A stretch of 64,000 nt of DNA from Bdellovibrionales bacterium Ga0074137 (GCA_001464715.1 LNDT01000030.1:62001-126000), one strand, 5' to 3'; shown: positions 17,543-28,200, counted from the first letter of the stretch. A program made the numbers and translations. The notes: generated by a model from the sequence alone, not told the origin.

Positions 17543-18598
17543 TTGGCAACCTACATACTTCGTCGAATTCTGCTGATGATTCCCACTCTCTTCGGCATCA
17601 CGCTTTTAAGCTTCGTCATTATCAATCTTGCGCCCGGTTCACCCGTTGATCAGAAGCTTCAGGCCATCCGTATGGGCGGCGCGATGGGCGGAAGTGGCGG
17701 GGGCGGCGGCCTTGGCGGTCGCGGCGAAAGCGGAGTTTCAAAAGAAGTTATCGAAGCGCTCAACAAACAGTACGGCTTTATGGATGAGGACGGAAACCCA
17801 CGCCCAATTCACACGCGGTATTTCATTTGGCTAAAAAATCTTTCCAAACTCGATTTCGGCGACAGCTTCAAATACGAAGAGCCCGTGACGAATGTCATCT
17901 TGAGCAAAATGCCCGTGTCGTTGATGTTTGGTCTGACGGCTATGATCTTGAGTTATTTGATCTGCATTCCGCTGGGTGTGTTGAAGGCGATTCGAGCCGG
18001 CTCAAAATTCGACATCGGCTCCAGTTTCATACTTTTTGTTCTCTATTCGATTCCTGCGCTGATTGCTGGAATTCTACTTCGAACGTTTTTAGCGGGCCAA
18101 AGTTTTTATCCGATCTTCCCACTGGGTAATCTTGTCTCGGACAATTATGCAGATCTCGCATTTTGGAGTCAGATTTGGGACCGCGTTCGTCACGCGGTTT
18201 TGCCTCTGGTTTGTTACATGCTGGGAAGTTTCACCTTTCTCACAATCATGATGCAGAACTCGATGCTGGATGTTGTGAAGCTTGATTACGTGCGAACGGC
18301 GCGCGCAAAAGGTGTTCCTGAAAAACTTGTTTATTTAAAGCATGCTCTTCGAAACGCGCTGATTCCGATCGTGACCGGCATGGGTGGAATTTTGTCGGTG
18401 ATGTTTGCCGGATCTATTATTGTTGAATCGATTTTCTCGCTGGATGGGATGGGGCTTTTGTCGATCACTTCGGCGAATGCTCGGGACTACAATGTTTTGA
18501 TGGGTCTTATTTTCTTCCAGAGCATTTTATTTCTGATGGGTCGATTGTTGACGGATATCCTTTATGTCGTCGTCGATCCAAGAATCGATTTCACGTGA
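17543..18598 (+). CDS. Peptide-type ABC transporter permease (DppB/OppB/YejB class)
   Basis: 351 aa, starting with TTG after GGAGGGGAG. The N-terminal helix (YILRRILLMIPTLFGITLLSF) is standard for this class. A Gly-rich insertion (about residues 43-65) follows in the first periplasmic loop, then five more membrane helices. The coupling (EAA) loop reads DYVRTARAKGVPEKLVYLKHALRNALIP. The C-terminus ends VVDPRID, as usual. The next permease begins ten bases after the stop. Confidence 0.9.
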   Translation: MATYILRRILLMIPTLFGITLLSFVIINLAPGSPVDQKLQAIRMGGAMGGSGGGGGLGGRGESGVSKEVIEALNKQYGFMDEDGNPRPIHTRYFIWLKNLSKLDFGDSFKYEEPVTNVILSKMPVSLMFGLTAMILSYLICIPLGVLKAIRAGSKFDIGSSFILFVLYSIPALIAGILLRTFLAGQSFYPIFPLGNLVSDNYADLAFWSQIWDRVRHAVLPLVCYMLGSFTFLTIMMQNSMLDVVKLDYVRTARAKGVPEKLVYLKHALRNALIPIVTGMGGILSVMFAGSIIVESIFSLDGMGLLSITSANARDYNVLMGLIFFQSILFLMGRLLTDILYVVVDPRIDFT

Positions 18599-18608
18599 AG
18601 GCTTTGGC

Positions 18609-19625
18609 ATGATGGAACGATTTTTTACGAACGAACTTTCCAGAAAACGATGGCGCCGTTTCAAGGCGCACACGTCGGCCATTGTTTCTCTTTGGATTTT
18701 GCTGGTGATCGGATTCTTGAGCATCACGGCGGAACTTTGGGCCAACAGTGAGCCGATTTATCTCAAGCATCACGGAAAGACGTACTTTCCTGTTTTTCAA
18801 AACACACACCCCTCTGAATTTGGTCTGACAGATGTGATGGTCATGGAATACCGAACTTTACCCATGGGGCCGGATGATTTCGCAATCTGGCCGCCGATCC
18901 CTTGGAATCCGTTTGAACGAAACGCGGCGCTGGATGAGCTTCCGGCGCCACCGTCGCGCGCGAACATTTTTGGAACCGACGAAAGTGGACGCGACGTCGC
19001 TTCGAGATTGCTCTATGGATTTCGCTACTCGATGGGCTACGCATTGACAGTGTGGTTGTTCTGTTCGCTGATCGGTGTGTCGTTGGGCGCGGCGATGGGT
19101 TACTTCGCGGGTTGGATCGATATCCTTGGTCAGCGCGTGATTGAAATTTGGGAGTCCGTCCCGACGTTAATGCTTCTCATTATTCTCGCTTCGATTTTGG
19201 CGCCGAACATTTGGATTTTGGCGGCGTTCACGGTGTTTTTTGGATGGACGGGGATTTCACTTTATATTCGCGCCGAATTTTTGCGGCTTCGAAAACGCGA
19301 ATTCGTGGAAGCCGCGAAAGCTTTGGGCGCCGGGCACCACCGTATTGTTTTCAGACACATTCTTCCGAACTCGCTAACGCCGTGGATTACGATCACGCCA
19401 TTTCTTGTGGCCGGATCGATCACTGGGCTTGCGACATTGGATTACCTCGGGTTTGGCCTATCGGCACCGACACCGTCGTGGGGCGAGCTTCTGGGGCAGG
19501 CTCAGACGCATTTTCAGCGGGCTTGGTGGTTGGCTGTATTCCCGTCGCTGGCTTTGTTCACTACTCTCACCGCGCTGAATTTGATCGGCTCTGCTGTGCG
19601 CGACGCTTTTGATCCCAGACGATAG
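18609..19625 (+). CDS. Peptide-type ABC transporter permease (DppC/OppC/YejE class)
   Basis: 338 aa from the ATG at 18609 (GAAGG seven bases upstream); the longer frame from 18564 overlaps the previous gene and is less likely. After the first helix there is a large periplasmic segment including NIFGTDESGRDVASRLLYG, a block shared by DppC/YejE proteins. The EAA loop reads REFVEAAKALGAGHHRIVFRH. The C-terminus (AVRDAFDPRR) is typical. No ATPase gene follows; the next genes are fibre proteins on the opposite strand. The importer therefore needs ATPases from elsewhere. Confidence 0.9.
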   Translation: MMERFFTNELSRKRWRRFKAHTSAIVSLWILLVIGFLSITAELWANSEPIYLKHHGKTYFPVFQNTHPSEFGLTDVMVMEYRTLPMGPDDFAIWPPIPWNPFERNAALDELPAPPSRANIFGTDESGRDVASRLLYGFRYSMGYALTVWLFCSLIGVSLGAAMGYFAGWIDILGQRVIEIWESVPTLMLLIILASILAPNIWILAAFTVFFGWTGISLYIRAEFLRLRKREFVEAAKALGAGHHRIVFRHILPNSLTPWITITPFLVAGSITGLATLDYLGFGLSAPTPSWGELLGQAQTHFQRAWWLAVFPSLALFTTLTALNLIGSAVRDAFDPRR

Positions 19626-19677
19626 CATCCAATGTAGCTCAGGGCGCCCAAGGGCTCGCCGGCGTCGGATCGCTGAA

Positions 19678-22434
19678 TTATGGTAGATACACCCAGCTGC
19701 AAGTCCAATCCATGGCGACCGCATTGGCCACTGTGGTGTTGCACTCAACTTGGTTCAATGTGCCAGTGGCGCGACAATAGACGGCCGATCCCGTCGGGGT
19801 CGTCATTGCTTGTTTGCCGCTGCATGAGACAGCAACCGAGGCGGACGCTGGAACGCCTGTGCAAGTGTAGGTGCCTGGAGTCGTGCTGATCGCTTCCGAC
19901 ACTATTCTACACACGCCCGTTCCGCCAAGATAAGCGACACCAAACTGACCGATTTTCACAGCACCATTGAGGTTCGTCGATCCATTCACTTCAAGCTTCG
20001 AACCTGGTGTCTGGGTGCCAATACCGACGTTACCTGCGGCCGTAATTCGAAATAGCTCGGTGAAGGTTCCGCCGATATTGGTTCCCGACGTTCCGAAACG
20101 TAAGGGGTGGTTGGTCGACCAATGAACTGCGTTTCCGTAAAGTTGGCTTGAGAAAAACGAGGTCCACGTCGTCGCCGTTGATTGCGCAATGAACTGCGGA
20201 GGAGTCGTACTGGATCCGTCGGAATCATAAAGATGCATTTTCGATGCTGGAGCATTAGTTCCAACACCGACATTTCCTGTTGTACCGATTCTAATTCGCT
20301 CAGTGTTATTTGTTTGAAGGATCATAGGACTTGCGTTCGAAGTTCCAAAATACCCTAAGTTGGCAAGAGTGCCGGTGCCTGAATTTCCATAGCCGAAACC
20401 AACAGCCAGTGTGCCGCCACTGTCATAAACATCCGCAGAACTCCAACCACTGGCATTTGTATTCTGAATTCGCATGACAGCCGAAGCTTGATTGGCTCGA
20501 ACATCAAGATTTACAGCGGGGCTTGTTGCGCCGATTCCGACTTTTCCATCGTTCAGAATTGTTAGTCGCGGTGAATTGTTTGTTTCAAGATTCAGAGCAA
20601 AGTTGTCACTTGTCCCGATTGTAATGGGCGTGCCAAAATTATTTCCGCCGTTCGAAATATCGCCGGTGCCGCCACCAGCACCGACAAGATCTGTGTACGC
20701 TCCGCCATTTTGTGAAACGCGGAATTTGTTAAGTGCTGTGTCGTAATATATTTTTCCTTGCGCGGCCGTTGCTGCGGGTTCTGCGGTTGCACGAAAAGTC
20801 ATTGCACCATTTAAATCTAAAGTTGTTACTGGCGCTGCGGTACCGATACCGACGTTACCGCCGGCATAGTTGATTCCACCGGTCGCTGCCGTCCAATACT
20901 TCACTGTGGCAGGAAGTCGTGCTTCGTCGATCGTACCGGTCGTGATGGCGGTACCAGCAAGGCCTGCGATGCTTGTGCAAGTGAAAGTGTTGGTCAGTGA
21001 AGACCATGTCAGAGTTTGTGTAGCATCGCAGGAGGCACTCGCGAACTGCGCAGCTCCACCGGCCGTTTTTAAATCACCAACACTAAAGTTCGAAGCGGCC
21101 CAGGTTGTTCCCGTTGAAAAGTATTTTAAAACTTGGCCATCGTTGGGGGCGGTCGCAGAAATCGCAACACCGCGAATGGCATCGACGGATGGGTTTGGGT
21201 ATGTGCCATCAAGATCGCCGCCGGCTGTTCCTGTGGGCGCGCCACTTCCGCCGATCTGCTCCCACACCGTACCCGTGTCGCGGTAAATGAGTCTCGTGTC
21301 GGTCGCAATCCAAACACGACCGGCTGTCGCCGCCGCACCTTTTGCGGCATCAAGTCCACTTTGCAGACTTGGAGTTCCGCCACTATTCACGACAGCAAAA
21401 GGAGCATCTGCCGCAACAAGCGCACGAAATGTCGGAACACCCGTTGAACCGTTTGGAGCTGCAAAAACTTTTCCGGTCGTTTGTTGGGCCCATGTGACAG
21501 CGATGGTTCCGCTGGAGGTGACAGGTGCCCCGGCAACGGTAAGTTCTGCGGGAGCCGTAAAGCCGACGCTTGTGACGGATCCGCCGCCGGTTCCCAGCGA
21601 TATCGGAACAGTTCCGTTAAAATATTTTAAGCGATCATCACTTGTGTCGTACCAGATAGATCCTTGAGTCGGTGCGGTCGGCGCGCCGGTGATCACGGGA
21701 AGGCGCGCGCCTCCTGCCGAACTTTGAACGTAGTTGGTGCTTGTTCCGTCCACCACGGCACTCAGCGCGTTGAATCTTGTGACGGAATTAAAAAGACTTT
21801 CAATGTTCGACTGTGAAAGCACACTTCCCGCGGTCGTGTTCACTTTTAAGAGTTGATCGCTACGGAATCCTTGAACAGATTCCGCGCGCTCGGCGACGAC
21901 CGCGTTGGGTACAGAATCAATAGTAAGATTGGGTGCAAGGACTCGCTCGCCACCGCCCATCGAGGTCGGCGCAATAACGATTCGAACGAAACGCCGGTTG
22001 CCGGCCGTCGCAGCCGCGATACATGCGTTTCCGTTCGACAGAAGTTTTCCGGGAACCGCGTTGATGTTCTGAAAGACCGAGGCCATTGTGTTTGCGGAAT
22101 CATCCGTGGTTCGTCTCGGACTTCCGATCGATGATCCGACTTGAACCGTGAAGTAGCCTCGCGATGTCGCTGTGTTGATGATTTGCTGCTCTTCATAAAG
22201 AACACATAACTGATCTTGATCAAGAATCTGAACTTTGAAATTTACGGAAGGATCGACGAGGGGATTCGTCCCGGCAGCATCGCTAAAAAGCTGTCCGTCC
22301 AATGTGAATGATTGAGGTACGTCGTTGGCGTGGGCGCTCGTTATAAAAGTAAACCCGATCACCAAACTGGTGACGACAGAACGCCGCGCGCGGCTCGATT
22401 CAGGTTTTAAAATATTCAGCCAACGTGCCGACAT
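19678..22434 (-). CDS. Large modular fibre-like surface protein 1
   Basis: 918 aa, exported (signal ending SAHAND). The N-terminal 200 or so residues share blocks with the other two fibre proteins in this window (FTLDG.LF.DAAGT, FKVQILD, VLYEEQQ, GKLLSNGNAC, ERAESVQGFR). The middle contains beta-rich phage-tail-fibre-like modules (NVGIGT...P repeated) nearly identical to fibre 2. The tip is unique: several NVGIGT-type units, then a cysteine-containing C-terminal domain of about 90 residues ending WTCSWVYLP. I infer a trimeric chimeric adhesin like the mosaic fibre proteins reported in Bdellovibrio; the family link is from memory and pattern. No ribosome site precedes the ATG. Confidence 0.75.
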   Translation of the reverse strand: MSARWLNILKPESSRARRSVVTSLVIGFTFITSAHANDVPQSFTLDGQLFSDAAGTNPLVDPSVNFKVQILDQDQLCVLYEEQQIINTATSRGYFTVQVGSSIGSPRRTTDDSANTMASVFQNINAVPGKLLSNGNACIAAATAGNRRFVRIVIAPTSMGGGERVLAPNLTIDSVPNAVVAERAESVQGFRSDQLLKVNTTAGSVLSQSNIESLFNSVTRFNALSAVVDGTSTNYVQSSAGGARLPVITGAPTAPTQGSIWYDTSDDRLKYFNGTVPISLGTGGGSVTSVGFTAPAELTVAGAPVTSSGTIAVTWAQQTTGKVFAAPNGSTGVPTFRALVAADAPFAVVNSGGTPSLQSGLDAAKGAAATAGRVWIATDTRLIYRDTGTVWEQIGGSGAPTGTAGGDLDGTYPNPSVDAIRGVAISATAPNDGQVLKYFSTGTTWAASNFSVGDLKTAGGAAQFASASCDATQTLTWSSLTNTFTCTSIAGLAGTAITTGTIDEARLPATVKYWTAATGGINYAGGNVGIGTAAPVTTLDLNGAMTFRATAEPAATAAQGKIYYDTALNKFRVSQNGGAYTDLVGAGGGTGDISNGGNNFGTPITIGTSDNFALNLETNNSPRLTILNDGKVGIGATSPAVNLDVRANQASAVMRIQNTNASGWSSADVYDSGGTLAVGFGYGNSGTGTLANLGYFGTSNASPMILQTNNTERIRIGTTGNVGVGTNAPASKMHLYDSDGSSTTPPQFIAQSTATTWTSFFSSQLYGNAVHWSTNHPLRFGTSGTNIGGTFTELFRITAAGNVGIGTQTPGSKLEVNGSTNLNGAVKIGQFGVAYLGGTGVCRIVSEAISTTPGTYTCTGVPASASVAVSCSGKQAMTTPTGSAVYCRATGTLNQVECNTTVANAVAMDWTCSWVYLP

Positions 22435-22443
22435 CTTGAAGAC

Positions 22444-22470
22444 TTATCGGTTTTTCCCGGCTCAAATTTA
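22444..22470 (-). promoter_or_regulatory. Sigma-28-like promoter of fibre gene 1
   Basis: On the minus strand, TAAA (22470-22467), 15 bases, then ACCGATAA (22451-22444). This matches the FliA layout TAAA-N15-GCCGATAA at all but one position. The box ends 9 nt before the ATG, so initiation would fall about at the start codon. The -35 element lies inside a near-palindrome, CCGGCT...AGCCGG (22456-22475). Confidence 0.55.
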
Positions 22471-22484
22471 AGCCGGTTTTTGAG

Positions 22485-22503
22485 ACGTATCACTTTGTGA
22501 CGT
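22485..22503. promoter_or_regulatory. Imperfect dyad upstream of fibre gene 1
   Basis: ACGTATCACTTTGTGACGT is an imperfect inverted repeat 51-69 bases upstream of the start codon. It resembles the perfect dyad at 25173-25193 in front of fibre gene 2, at almost the same distance. It could be an activator site. Confidence 0.45.
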
Positions 22504-22549
22504 TTCGTTTTGAGCCAACATCTTGTTGGACTGTTTTGAAAGGTGGAAC

Positions 22550-25126
22550 TTAGCGCCTCACGCAGCGAACGGGGTTGGAGGCGGTCTTTGAACCGCCGAC
22601 GCTGTACCCGTCGGAGAATCGTACAAAATACGCTGTGTTCGAATTGGCCTCGCTGGAAGCCCAGTAGATTCCAAACTGGCCCAAATCAAAATTCCGAATC
22701 GAATTCTTATTTGTGTACATGATATTGAGCTCAGCTGTGGCTGGTAGATACCAATCCGTATGGCCGTCACTATTTAAATTTTCACAGTTATGGGCTGCTG
22801 TGTACGGCGACGCCGCATCGACCGCCGCAAAGAGCGTTGCAGAATTCGATTTTCCCGCGCTCGAGCTGGGCGTCCCAGCGAGTGGGTAGTTCGTCGTCCC
22901 GTTGTTCCACTGCAGCTGACTGCGACCTCCGATGCAGGTTGTTCCATCCCAAGATTGACCCAAATCACAGCGGGTCGTGTACATTTTCACGCTGCCATCG
23001 GGGCTAAGGCCTGCGTAGATCGTACCGTCCGCGCACACGGTGCCTGGTGATGGCGAGGCCGCGCAGTCGCCGCCCGTGTTTGTCACAGTCCAGACACTAG
23101 CGCCGGATCCGATGATCACTGTTGCTTGAAAAGGTGCGCCGCCAACCGAATCTGTCGTAAGTCTTACCTGAACAAATTGACCTGAGACGATCGAGCTCGG
23201 ACTTGACGTCCAACCCTGAACGACAGTGCTGCAGCCAGAGTCACTGCAGATCTGAAACTGCGGTGAGCCTTGTCCTGAAATTGAAACCGGGACCGAACAG
23301 TTGATGCCGGTAACCCCAACGATGTTAGATGTTGTTAGGGTCGAAAGTGCTGCGTTCATTTCGTTCAAAAATGAAAATACGTTGGGAGTCGCGTCCGTGC
23401 AGGCCGCGGCTTGAATTAAACTCCACGAAGTACCGTTGCAGAATTCAAGAACGCTTGTTGCGTTGTTGTAGCGAATGGATCCGCGATTGGTCGCCGTGCA
23501 TGAGGCCGAACTGTTTCCGACTTTAATATCTCCGCCGACATCAAGAGCCGCAACCGGCGTTGCCGCCGCAGCACCGATTCCCACGTTGCCCGCAGAATAA
23601 TTAATTCCTCCGGTCGCAGCCGTCCAAGGATTCGACGCCGACGCCGGAAGCCTCGCAACATCAATCGTTCCGGTCGTAATCACGGCTGCATCAAGGCCAG
23701 CGATGTTGGAACATGTGAACGTGTTCGTCAGCGACGACCATGTCAGTGTCTGCGCCGCTGTACACGAAGCACTCGCAAACTGCGCAGCGCCGCCGGAGGT
23801 TTTTAGATCACCGATTCCAAAGTTGGCGGCGGCCCACGTGGTACCGGTCGAAGTATATTTTAAAACTTGGCCATCGTTTGGCGCGGTCGCAGAAATCGCA
23901 ACGCCGCGAATCGCATCGACCGATGGATTCGGATACGTCCCCTCAAGATCGCCGCCCGCTGTACCTGTCGGCGCACCACTTCCACCGATCTGCTCCCACG
24001 CCGTCCCAGTATCGCGGTAGATAAGCCTCGTATCGGTCGCAATCCACACGCGGCCGGCTGTCGCCGCCGCACCTTTAGCAGCATCAAGTCCACTTTGCAG
24101 ACTTGGCGTTCCGCCACTATTCACGACAGCAAAAGGAGCATCTGCCGCAACAAGCGCACGAAACGTGGGAACACCGGTCGAACCGTTTGGTGCCGCAAAA
24201 ACTTTTCCGGTCGTCTGTTGGGCCCACGTTACGGCTATGGTTCCGCTGGATGTGATGGGCGCACCAGTCACCGTTAATTCTGCGGGCGCCGTAAAGCCGA
24301 CGCTTGTGACGGATCCTCCGCCGCTACCGATAGAAATTGGATTTACTCCATCAAAGTATTTTAGTCTGCTATCGCCGGTATCAAACCAGATCGAGCCTTG
24401 CGTGGGGCCCGTGGGTGCGCCTGTGAAGACTGGAAGCTTCGCCCCGCCGCTGGAATTCTGAATGTAGTTCGAGCTGTCGCCGTCGACGACGTCACTTAAA
24501 GAATTAAAACGCGTGACGGAAGAAAAAAGACTTTCCAAATTTGATTGAGAAAGTGCACTTCCAGCCGCCGTATTCACTTTTAAAAGTTGATCGCTTCGGA
24601 AGCCTTGAACTGATTCGGCACGCTCGGCGACGACAGCATTCGGCACCGAGTCGATCGAAAGATTTGGCGAGAGAACTCTTTCTGCGCCGCCCATCGTTGC
24701 TGGGGCAATAGCAATACGAACGAATCTTCGATTTCCCGCGACAGCCGCCGCAGAGCACGCATTTCCGTTTGATAAAAGTTTTCCTGGTACCGCAGAAATA
24801 TTTTGGAACACGGTCGACATAGCGTTGCCAGAATCAGCAACTGTTCGTCGCGTGTTGCCGACGGATGAACCGACCTGTACTGTGAAATAGCCTTGAGAAC
24901 TGGCCGTGTTGACGATCTGCTGTTCTTCGTAGAGAACGCAGATTTGATCGTGATCAAGAATTTGAACTTTGAAAGTGATGTTCGAGTCGGCCAGAGGAGT
25001 TGTGCCGGCGGCGTCTCTAAAAAGTTTCCCGTCCAGCGTAAAGGCTTGCGGTACGTCGGACGCAAACGCCGTCACTGAAAAAATCTGAAGACACGAGATT
25101 ATGGGGAGCCAACGTTCAAATCCCAT
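22550..25126 (-). CDS. Large modular fibre-like surface protein 2 with DUF1566-like tip
   Basis: 858 aa, exported (signal ending AFASD). It shares the N-terminal region and a long middle stretch with fibre 1. At the DNA level the 24320-23840 segment is nearly identical to 21580-21095. The tip differs: after a block starting SSCTATNRGSIRYNN, the C-terminal 170 residues contain VCADGTIYAG, CDLGQSWDG, DWYLPATAELNIMY, YWASSEANSNTAYFVRF and a final VRCVRR. This is the pattern of DUF1566/Lcl C-terminal domains, a C-type-lectin-like fold used for binding. The ATG has no ribosome site; a CCGATAG box lies 6 nt upstream. Confidence 0.8.
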   Translation of the reverse strand: MGFERWLPIISCLQIFSVTAFASDVPQAFTLDGKLFRDAAGTTPLADSNITFKVQILDHDQICVLYEEQQIVNTASSQGYFTVQVGSSVGNTRRTVADSGNAMSTVFQNISAVPGKLLSNGNACSAAAVAGNRRFVRIAIAPATMGGAERVLSPNLSIDSVPNAVVAERAESVQGFRSDQLLKVNTAAGSALSQSNLESLFSSVTRFNSLSDVVDGDSSNYIQNSSGGAKLPVFTGAPTGPTQGSIWFDTGDSRLKYFDGVNPISIGSGGGSVTSVGFTAPAELTVTGAPITSSGTIAVTWAQQTTGKVFAAPNGSTGVPTFRALVAADAPFAVVNSGGTPSLQSGLDAAKGAAATAGRVWIATDTRLIYRDTGTAWEQIGGSGAPTGTAGGDLEGTYPNPSVDAIRGVAISATAPNDGQVLKYTSTGTTWAAANFGIGDLKTSGGAAQFASASCTAAQTLTWSSLTNTFTCSNIAGLDAAVITTGTIDVARLPASASNPWTAATGGINYSAGNVGIGAAAATPVAALDVGGDIKVGNSSASCTATNRGSIRYNNATSVLEFCNGTSWSLIQAAACTDATPNVFSFLNEMNAALSTLTTSNIVGVTGINCSVPVSISGQGSPQFQICSDSGCSTVVQGWTSSPSSIVSGQFVQVRLTTDSVGGAPFQATVIIGSGASVWTVTNTGGDCAASPSPGTVCADGTIYAGLSPDGSVKMYTTRCDLGQSWDGTTCIGGRSQLQWNNGTTNYPLAGTPSSSAGKSNSATLFAAVDAASPYTAAHNCENLNSDGHTDWYLPATAELNIMYTNKNSIRNFDLGQFGIYWASSEANSNTAYFVRFSDGYSVGGSKTASNPVRCVRR

Positions 25127-25129
25127 GAA

Positions 25130-25159
25130 GACCTATCGGTAGGTCGCTGTTTTTCTTGG
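25130..25159 (-). promoter_or_regulatory. Sigma-28-like -10 box of fibre gene 2 within a palindrome
   Basis: ACCGATAG (25140-25133 on the minus strand) ends 6 nt before the ATG. It is embedded in a perfect stem GACCTA/TAGGTC (25130-25145). The -35 position at N15 spacing reads CCAA, a weak match to TAAA. Confidence 0.4.
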
Positions 25160-25172
25160 AATATTATTGCAC

Positions 25173-25193
25173 AACGTCTCACTGTGAGACGTT
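25173..25193. promoter_or_regulatory. Perfect 10-bp-arm dyad between repeat protein A and fibre 2
   Basis: AACGTCTCAC at 25173-25182 pairs with GTGAGACGTT at 25184-25193 around a single central base. It lies 47-67 bases upstream of the fibre 2 ATG and 12 bases after the upstream stop codon. No T-run follows on the minus strand, so an operator is more likely than a terminator. Confidence 0.55.
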
Positions 25194-25205
25194 TCGAATT
25201 TAATA

Positions 25206-28200
25206 TTAGGGGGTCGGAAGTCCGGTACCTAGATTTATCACGCAGTAGCCGGCGCAGAGCTTCGTCCCAGCCGAAAAAAAGGCTCCACCTACATACAGGG
25301 AGTTGCCGTTGACGACAAGTTTGTTGATACTCACTGTAGGAGCGCCGTTGTTGAAATTTGGATCTATTGCCGTCAATGTTCCGGTGGTTAAGTCAAAGGT
25401 TGCAAATCCGTTCTGTGAAACCACTCCGTTGGCTTTCGTAAAAAGTCCGCCGGCATAAAGTGTTGTACCACTCACGACAATTGCGTTCACTGTCGAGCTT
25501 ACATTGGGATCCATGGCTGTCGCGGTGCCTGTAGATAAATCTAAAGCGGCGATTCGATTTCGAACCGTTCCGCCATTCACCGTTGTGAAGTCACCGCCCG
25601 CGTAGATATTTCCACCGACGATCGTAGTCGCATACACGATACTATTCATATTCGGATCCCACGTGGTCGCGATGTGAGTCACCGCATCGAGCGCAGCGAT
25701 ATGGTTTCGTACCGTTCCGCCGTTAACGGTCGTGAAGCTACCGGCGGCGTAAACGACTCCGCCGCTCACTTGAATCGAATAAACACCACCATTCATGTTG
25801 GGATTCCACGTTGTTGCGGTACCAGTGGCTAGGCTTATAGCCGCAAGGCGATTTCTTGTTGTGGCTCCGTTGACGCTGGTGAAAAATCCTCCAGCATAAA
25901 TGTTTGCTCCGCTCACAGCCAGTGCACGGACCGAGTTACCCATATTGGGATTCCATGTCGTCACCGTTCCTGTTGAAATATCAAAGGCAGCAATACGATT
26001 TCGAGTTGTTGGGCCGTTCACGGTCGTAAAGTCTCCGCCGGCGTAGACGTTATTCCCGCTGATGGCCAACGCGTGGACAGCGCCGCTGAGATTTGGATCC
26101 CAAGGTGTCACAGCGCCGGTTGCTAGATCCAAAGCGGCCAGGCGATTTCTTAATGCGTCACCACCCACGGTCGTGAAAGTACCGCCGGCGTAAATGTTTG
26201 TTCCACTCAATGAAAGAATATTGACCTGATTATTCACATTGGGATTCCAGGCGGTCGCCGTGCCGGACGTCAGATCCAAAGCGGCAAGCCGGTTTCGTGC
26301 GGTGGCGCCGTTCACGGTCGTGAAAGTACCACCGGCATACAAGTTACTTCCGCTGATGACCACATTTCGGACGGTGCCGTTCGCGTTGGGATTCCATGCG
26401 GTGGGTGCTCCTGTCGTTAGAGAAATTGCAGCAAGTCGGTTCCGCGTGGTCGAAACGTTCACCGTTGTGAAAGCACCTCCGATGTAAAGATCTCCACCGC
26501 TGACGGCCATGGAAAAAACACTGTTGTTCAGGCCCGGGCTCCAGGCCGTGGCAGTGCCGGTTATTAAATCGATAGCGGCCAATCGAAGTCGGACAGCGGA
26601 GCCACCATTGGCGGAGTTAAAACTACCACCGACGTAGAGATTAGCGCCGTTAATTAATATCGATAAGACGATTCCGTCCATGTTTGGATTCCATGCGGTT
26701 GCGACGCCTGTCGAAAGATCGACCCCGGCCAAACGGTTTCTCGTGGTGCTTGCATTCACGGCCGTAAAATCGCCGCCGGCGTAAAGATTTCCGCCGCTGA
26801 TCGCCAACGCATAGACCGTGCTGTTCATGTTCGGATCCCACGCGGTCACAGTGCCGGCCGTGAGATCGAACGCGGCCAGACGGTTCCTTGGGGTGCCACC
26901 ATTCACAGTCGCAAAATCGCCGCCGGCGTAAGCGATGCTGCCACTGATCTCAAGAGCAGTGGAACCGCTATTTACATTTGGATTCCAGGCTGTGGCGGTT
27001 CCAGTGCTGACATCGAAGGCGGCCATATTGTTTCTTACGGTACCGCCGTTCACTGCGTTGAAGGTTCCAGTCACGTAAACATTGCCGCCATTGATTTTCA
27101 AAGCGGTGACAACGCCGCCAACGTTTGGATTCCAAGCTGTCACGGTTCCGGTGGTGAGATCGAACGCCGCCAATCGATTTTTTCCAGCCCCGCCATTCAC
27201 CGTTGTAAAGACACCTCCGGCGTAAAGATTTCCGCCGCTGATCTCGATGTCGTAGACCCCATTGTTTAAATTCGGATCCCATGCCGTGACCACACCCGAT
27301 GTCGGGTCGAAGGCGGCCAATCGTCCTCGGTTTGTTGCTCCGTTGACCACATTGAAAAATCCACCAACATAGACAAGACCGCCGCTGACCTCGATAGCCC
27401 GTACCGAGTTGTTCGCGTCGGGATTCCAAGCCGTAGCTGTTCCTGTCGTGATATCAAACGCAGCCAGGTTATTTCTGGTTGTGGCTCCGTTGACCGTTGA
27501 GAAATCTCCGCCAACGTAGACAGTACTTCCGCTAACAGCAATAGCGCCGACGCCACCGTTGATATCAGGATTCCAGTTAGAAACCGACCCGTCGGCCAGA
27601 ATTCGCGCCAATCGATTTCTTGCGACGGTTCCAACTTGAGTAAAATCACCGCCGATATACCAACCATCGGCACCATCCGAGATAACGGCAGTAACAGCTC
27701 CGTTCACAAGCGGAAATCCTGCTTGAAAAACTCCCGACGGATCCGCGAACACAGCGCCACGGCTATTGATGTTGATACCATTCACAGACGTAAAAGTTCC
27801 ACCAATGAAGAGGCGCGAGCCATCATCAGTCATGGTGCGGACACCGCTCACGCCCGCATCGAAGCCGGTGATAAGTGCACCCGTGGCCGCGTTCAGCGCG
27901 ACAAGTCCCGGTCTGCGGCCGCCGGCGACGAAATTAAAATCTCCGCCGACATAAAGTGTGGGCCCGATCAGGTGCAGCGACCTTACGGTCCCATCCAGAT
28001 TTCCGTTAAAAGCCGTATCGACCGCACCTGCGGAGGTGATTTTCGCTAAGAAGGGACGAACGGTCGCGCCGACAGCGGTGAATGAGCCGCCGATGTACCA
28101 GCCTCCCGCACCATCTGAAATCGCAGTCTCAACGTTTCCGACAACGCCGATCGCGGACCAATCGAAGTTAATGGCTTTTGCTCCCGACGTCACATTGAAC

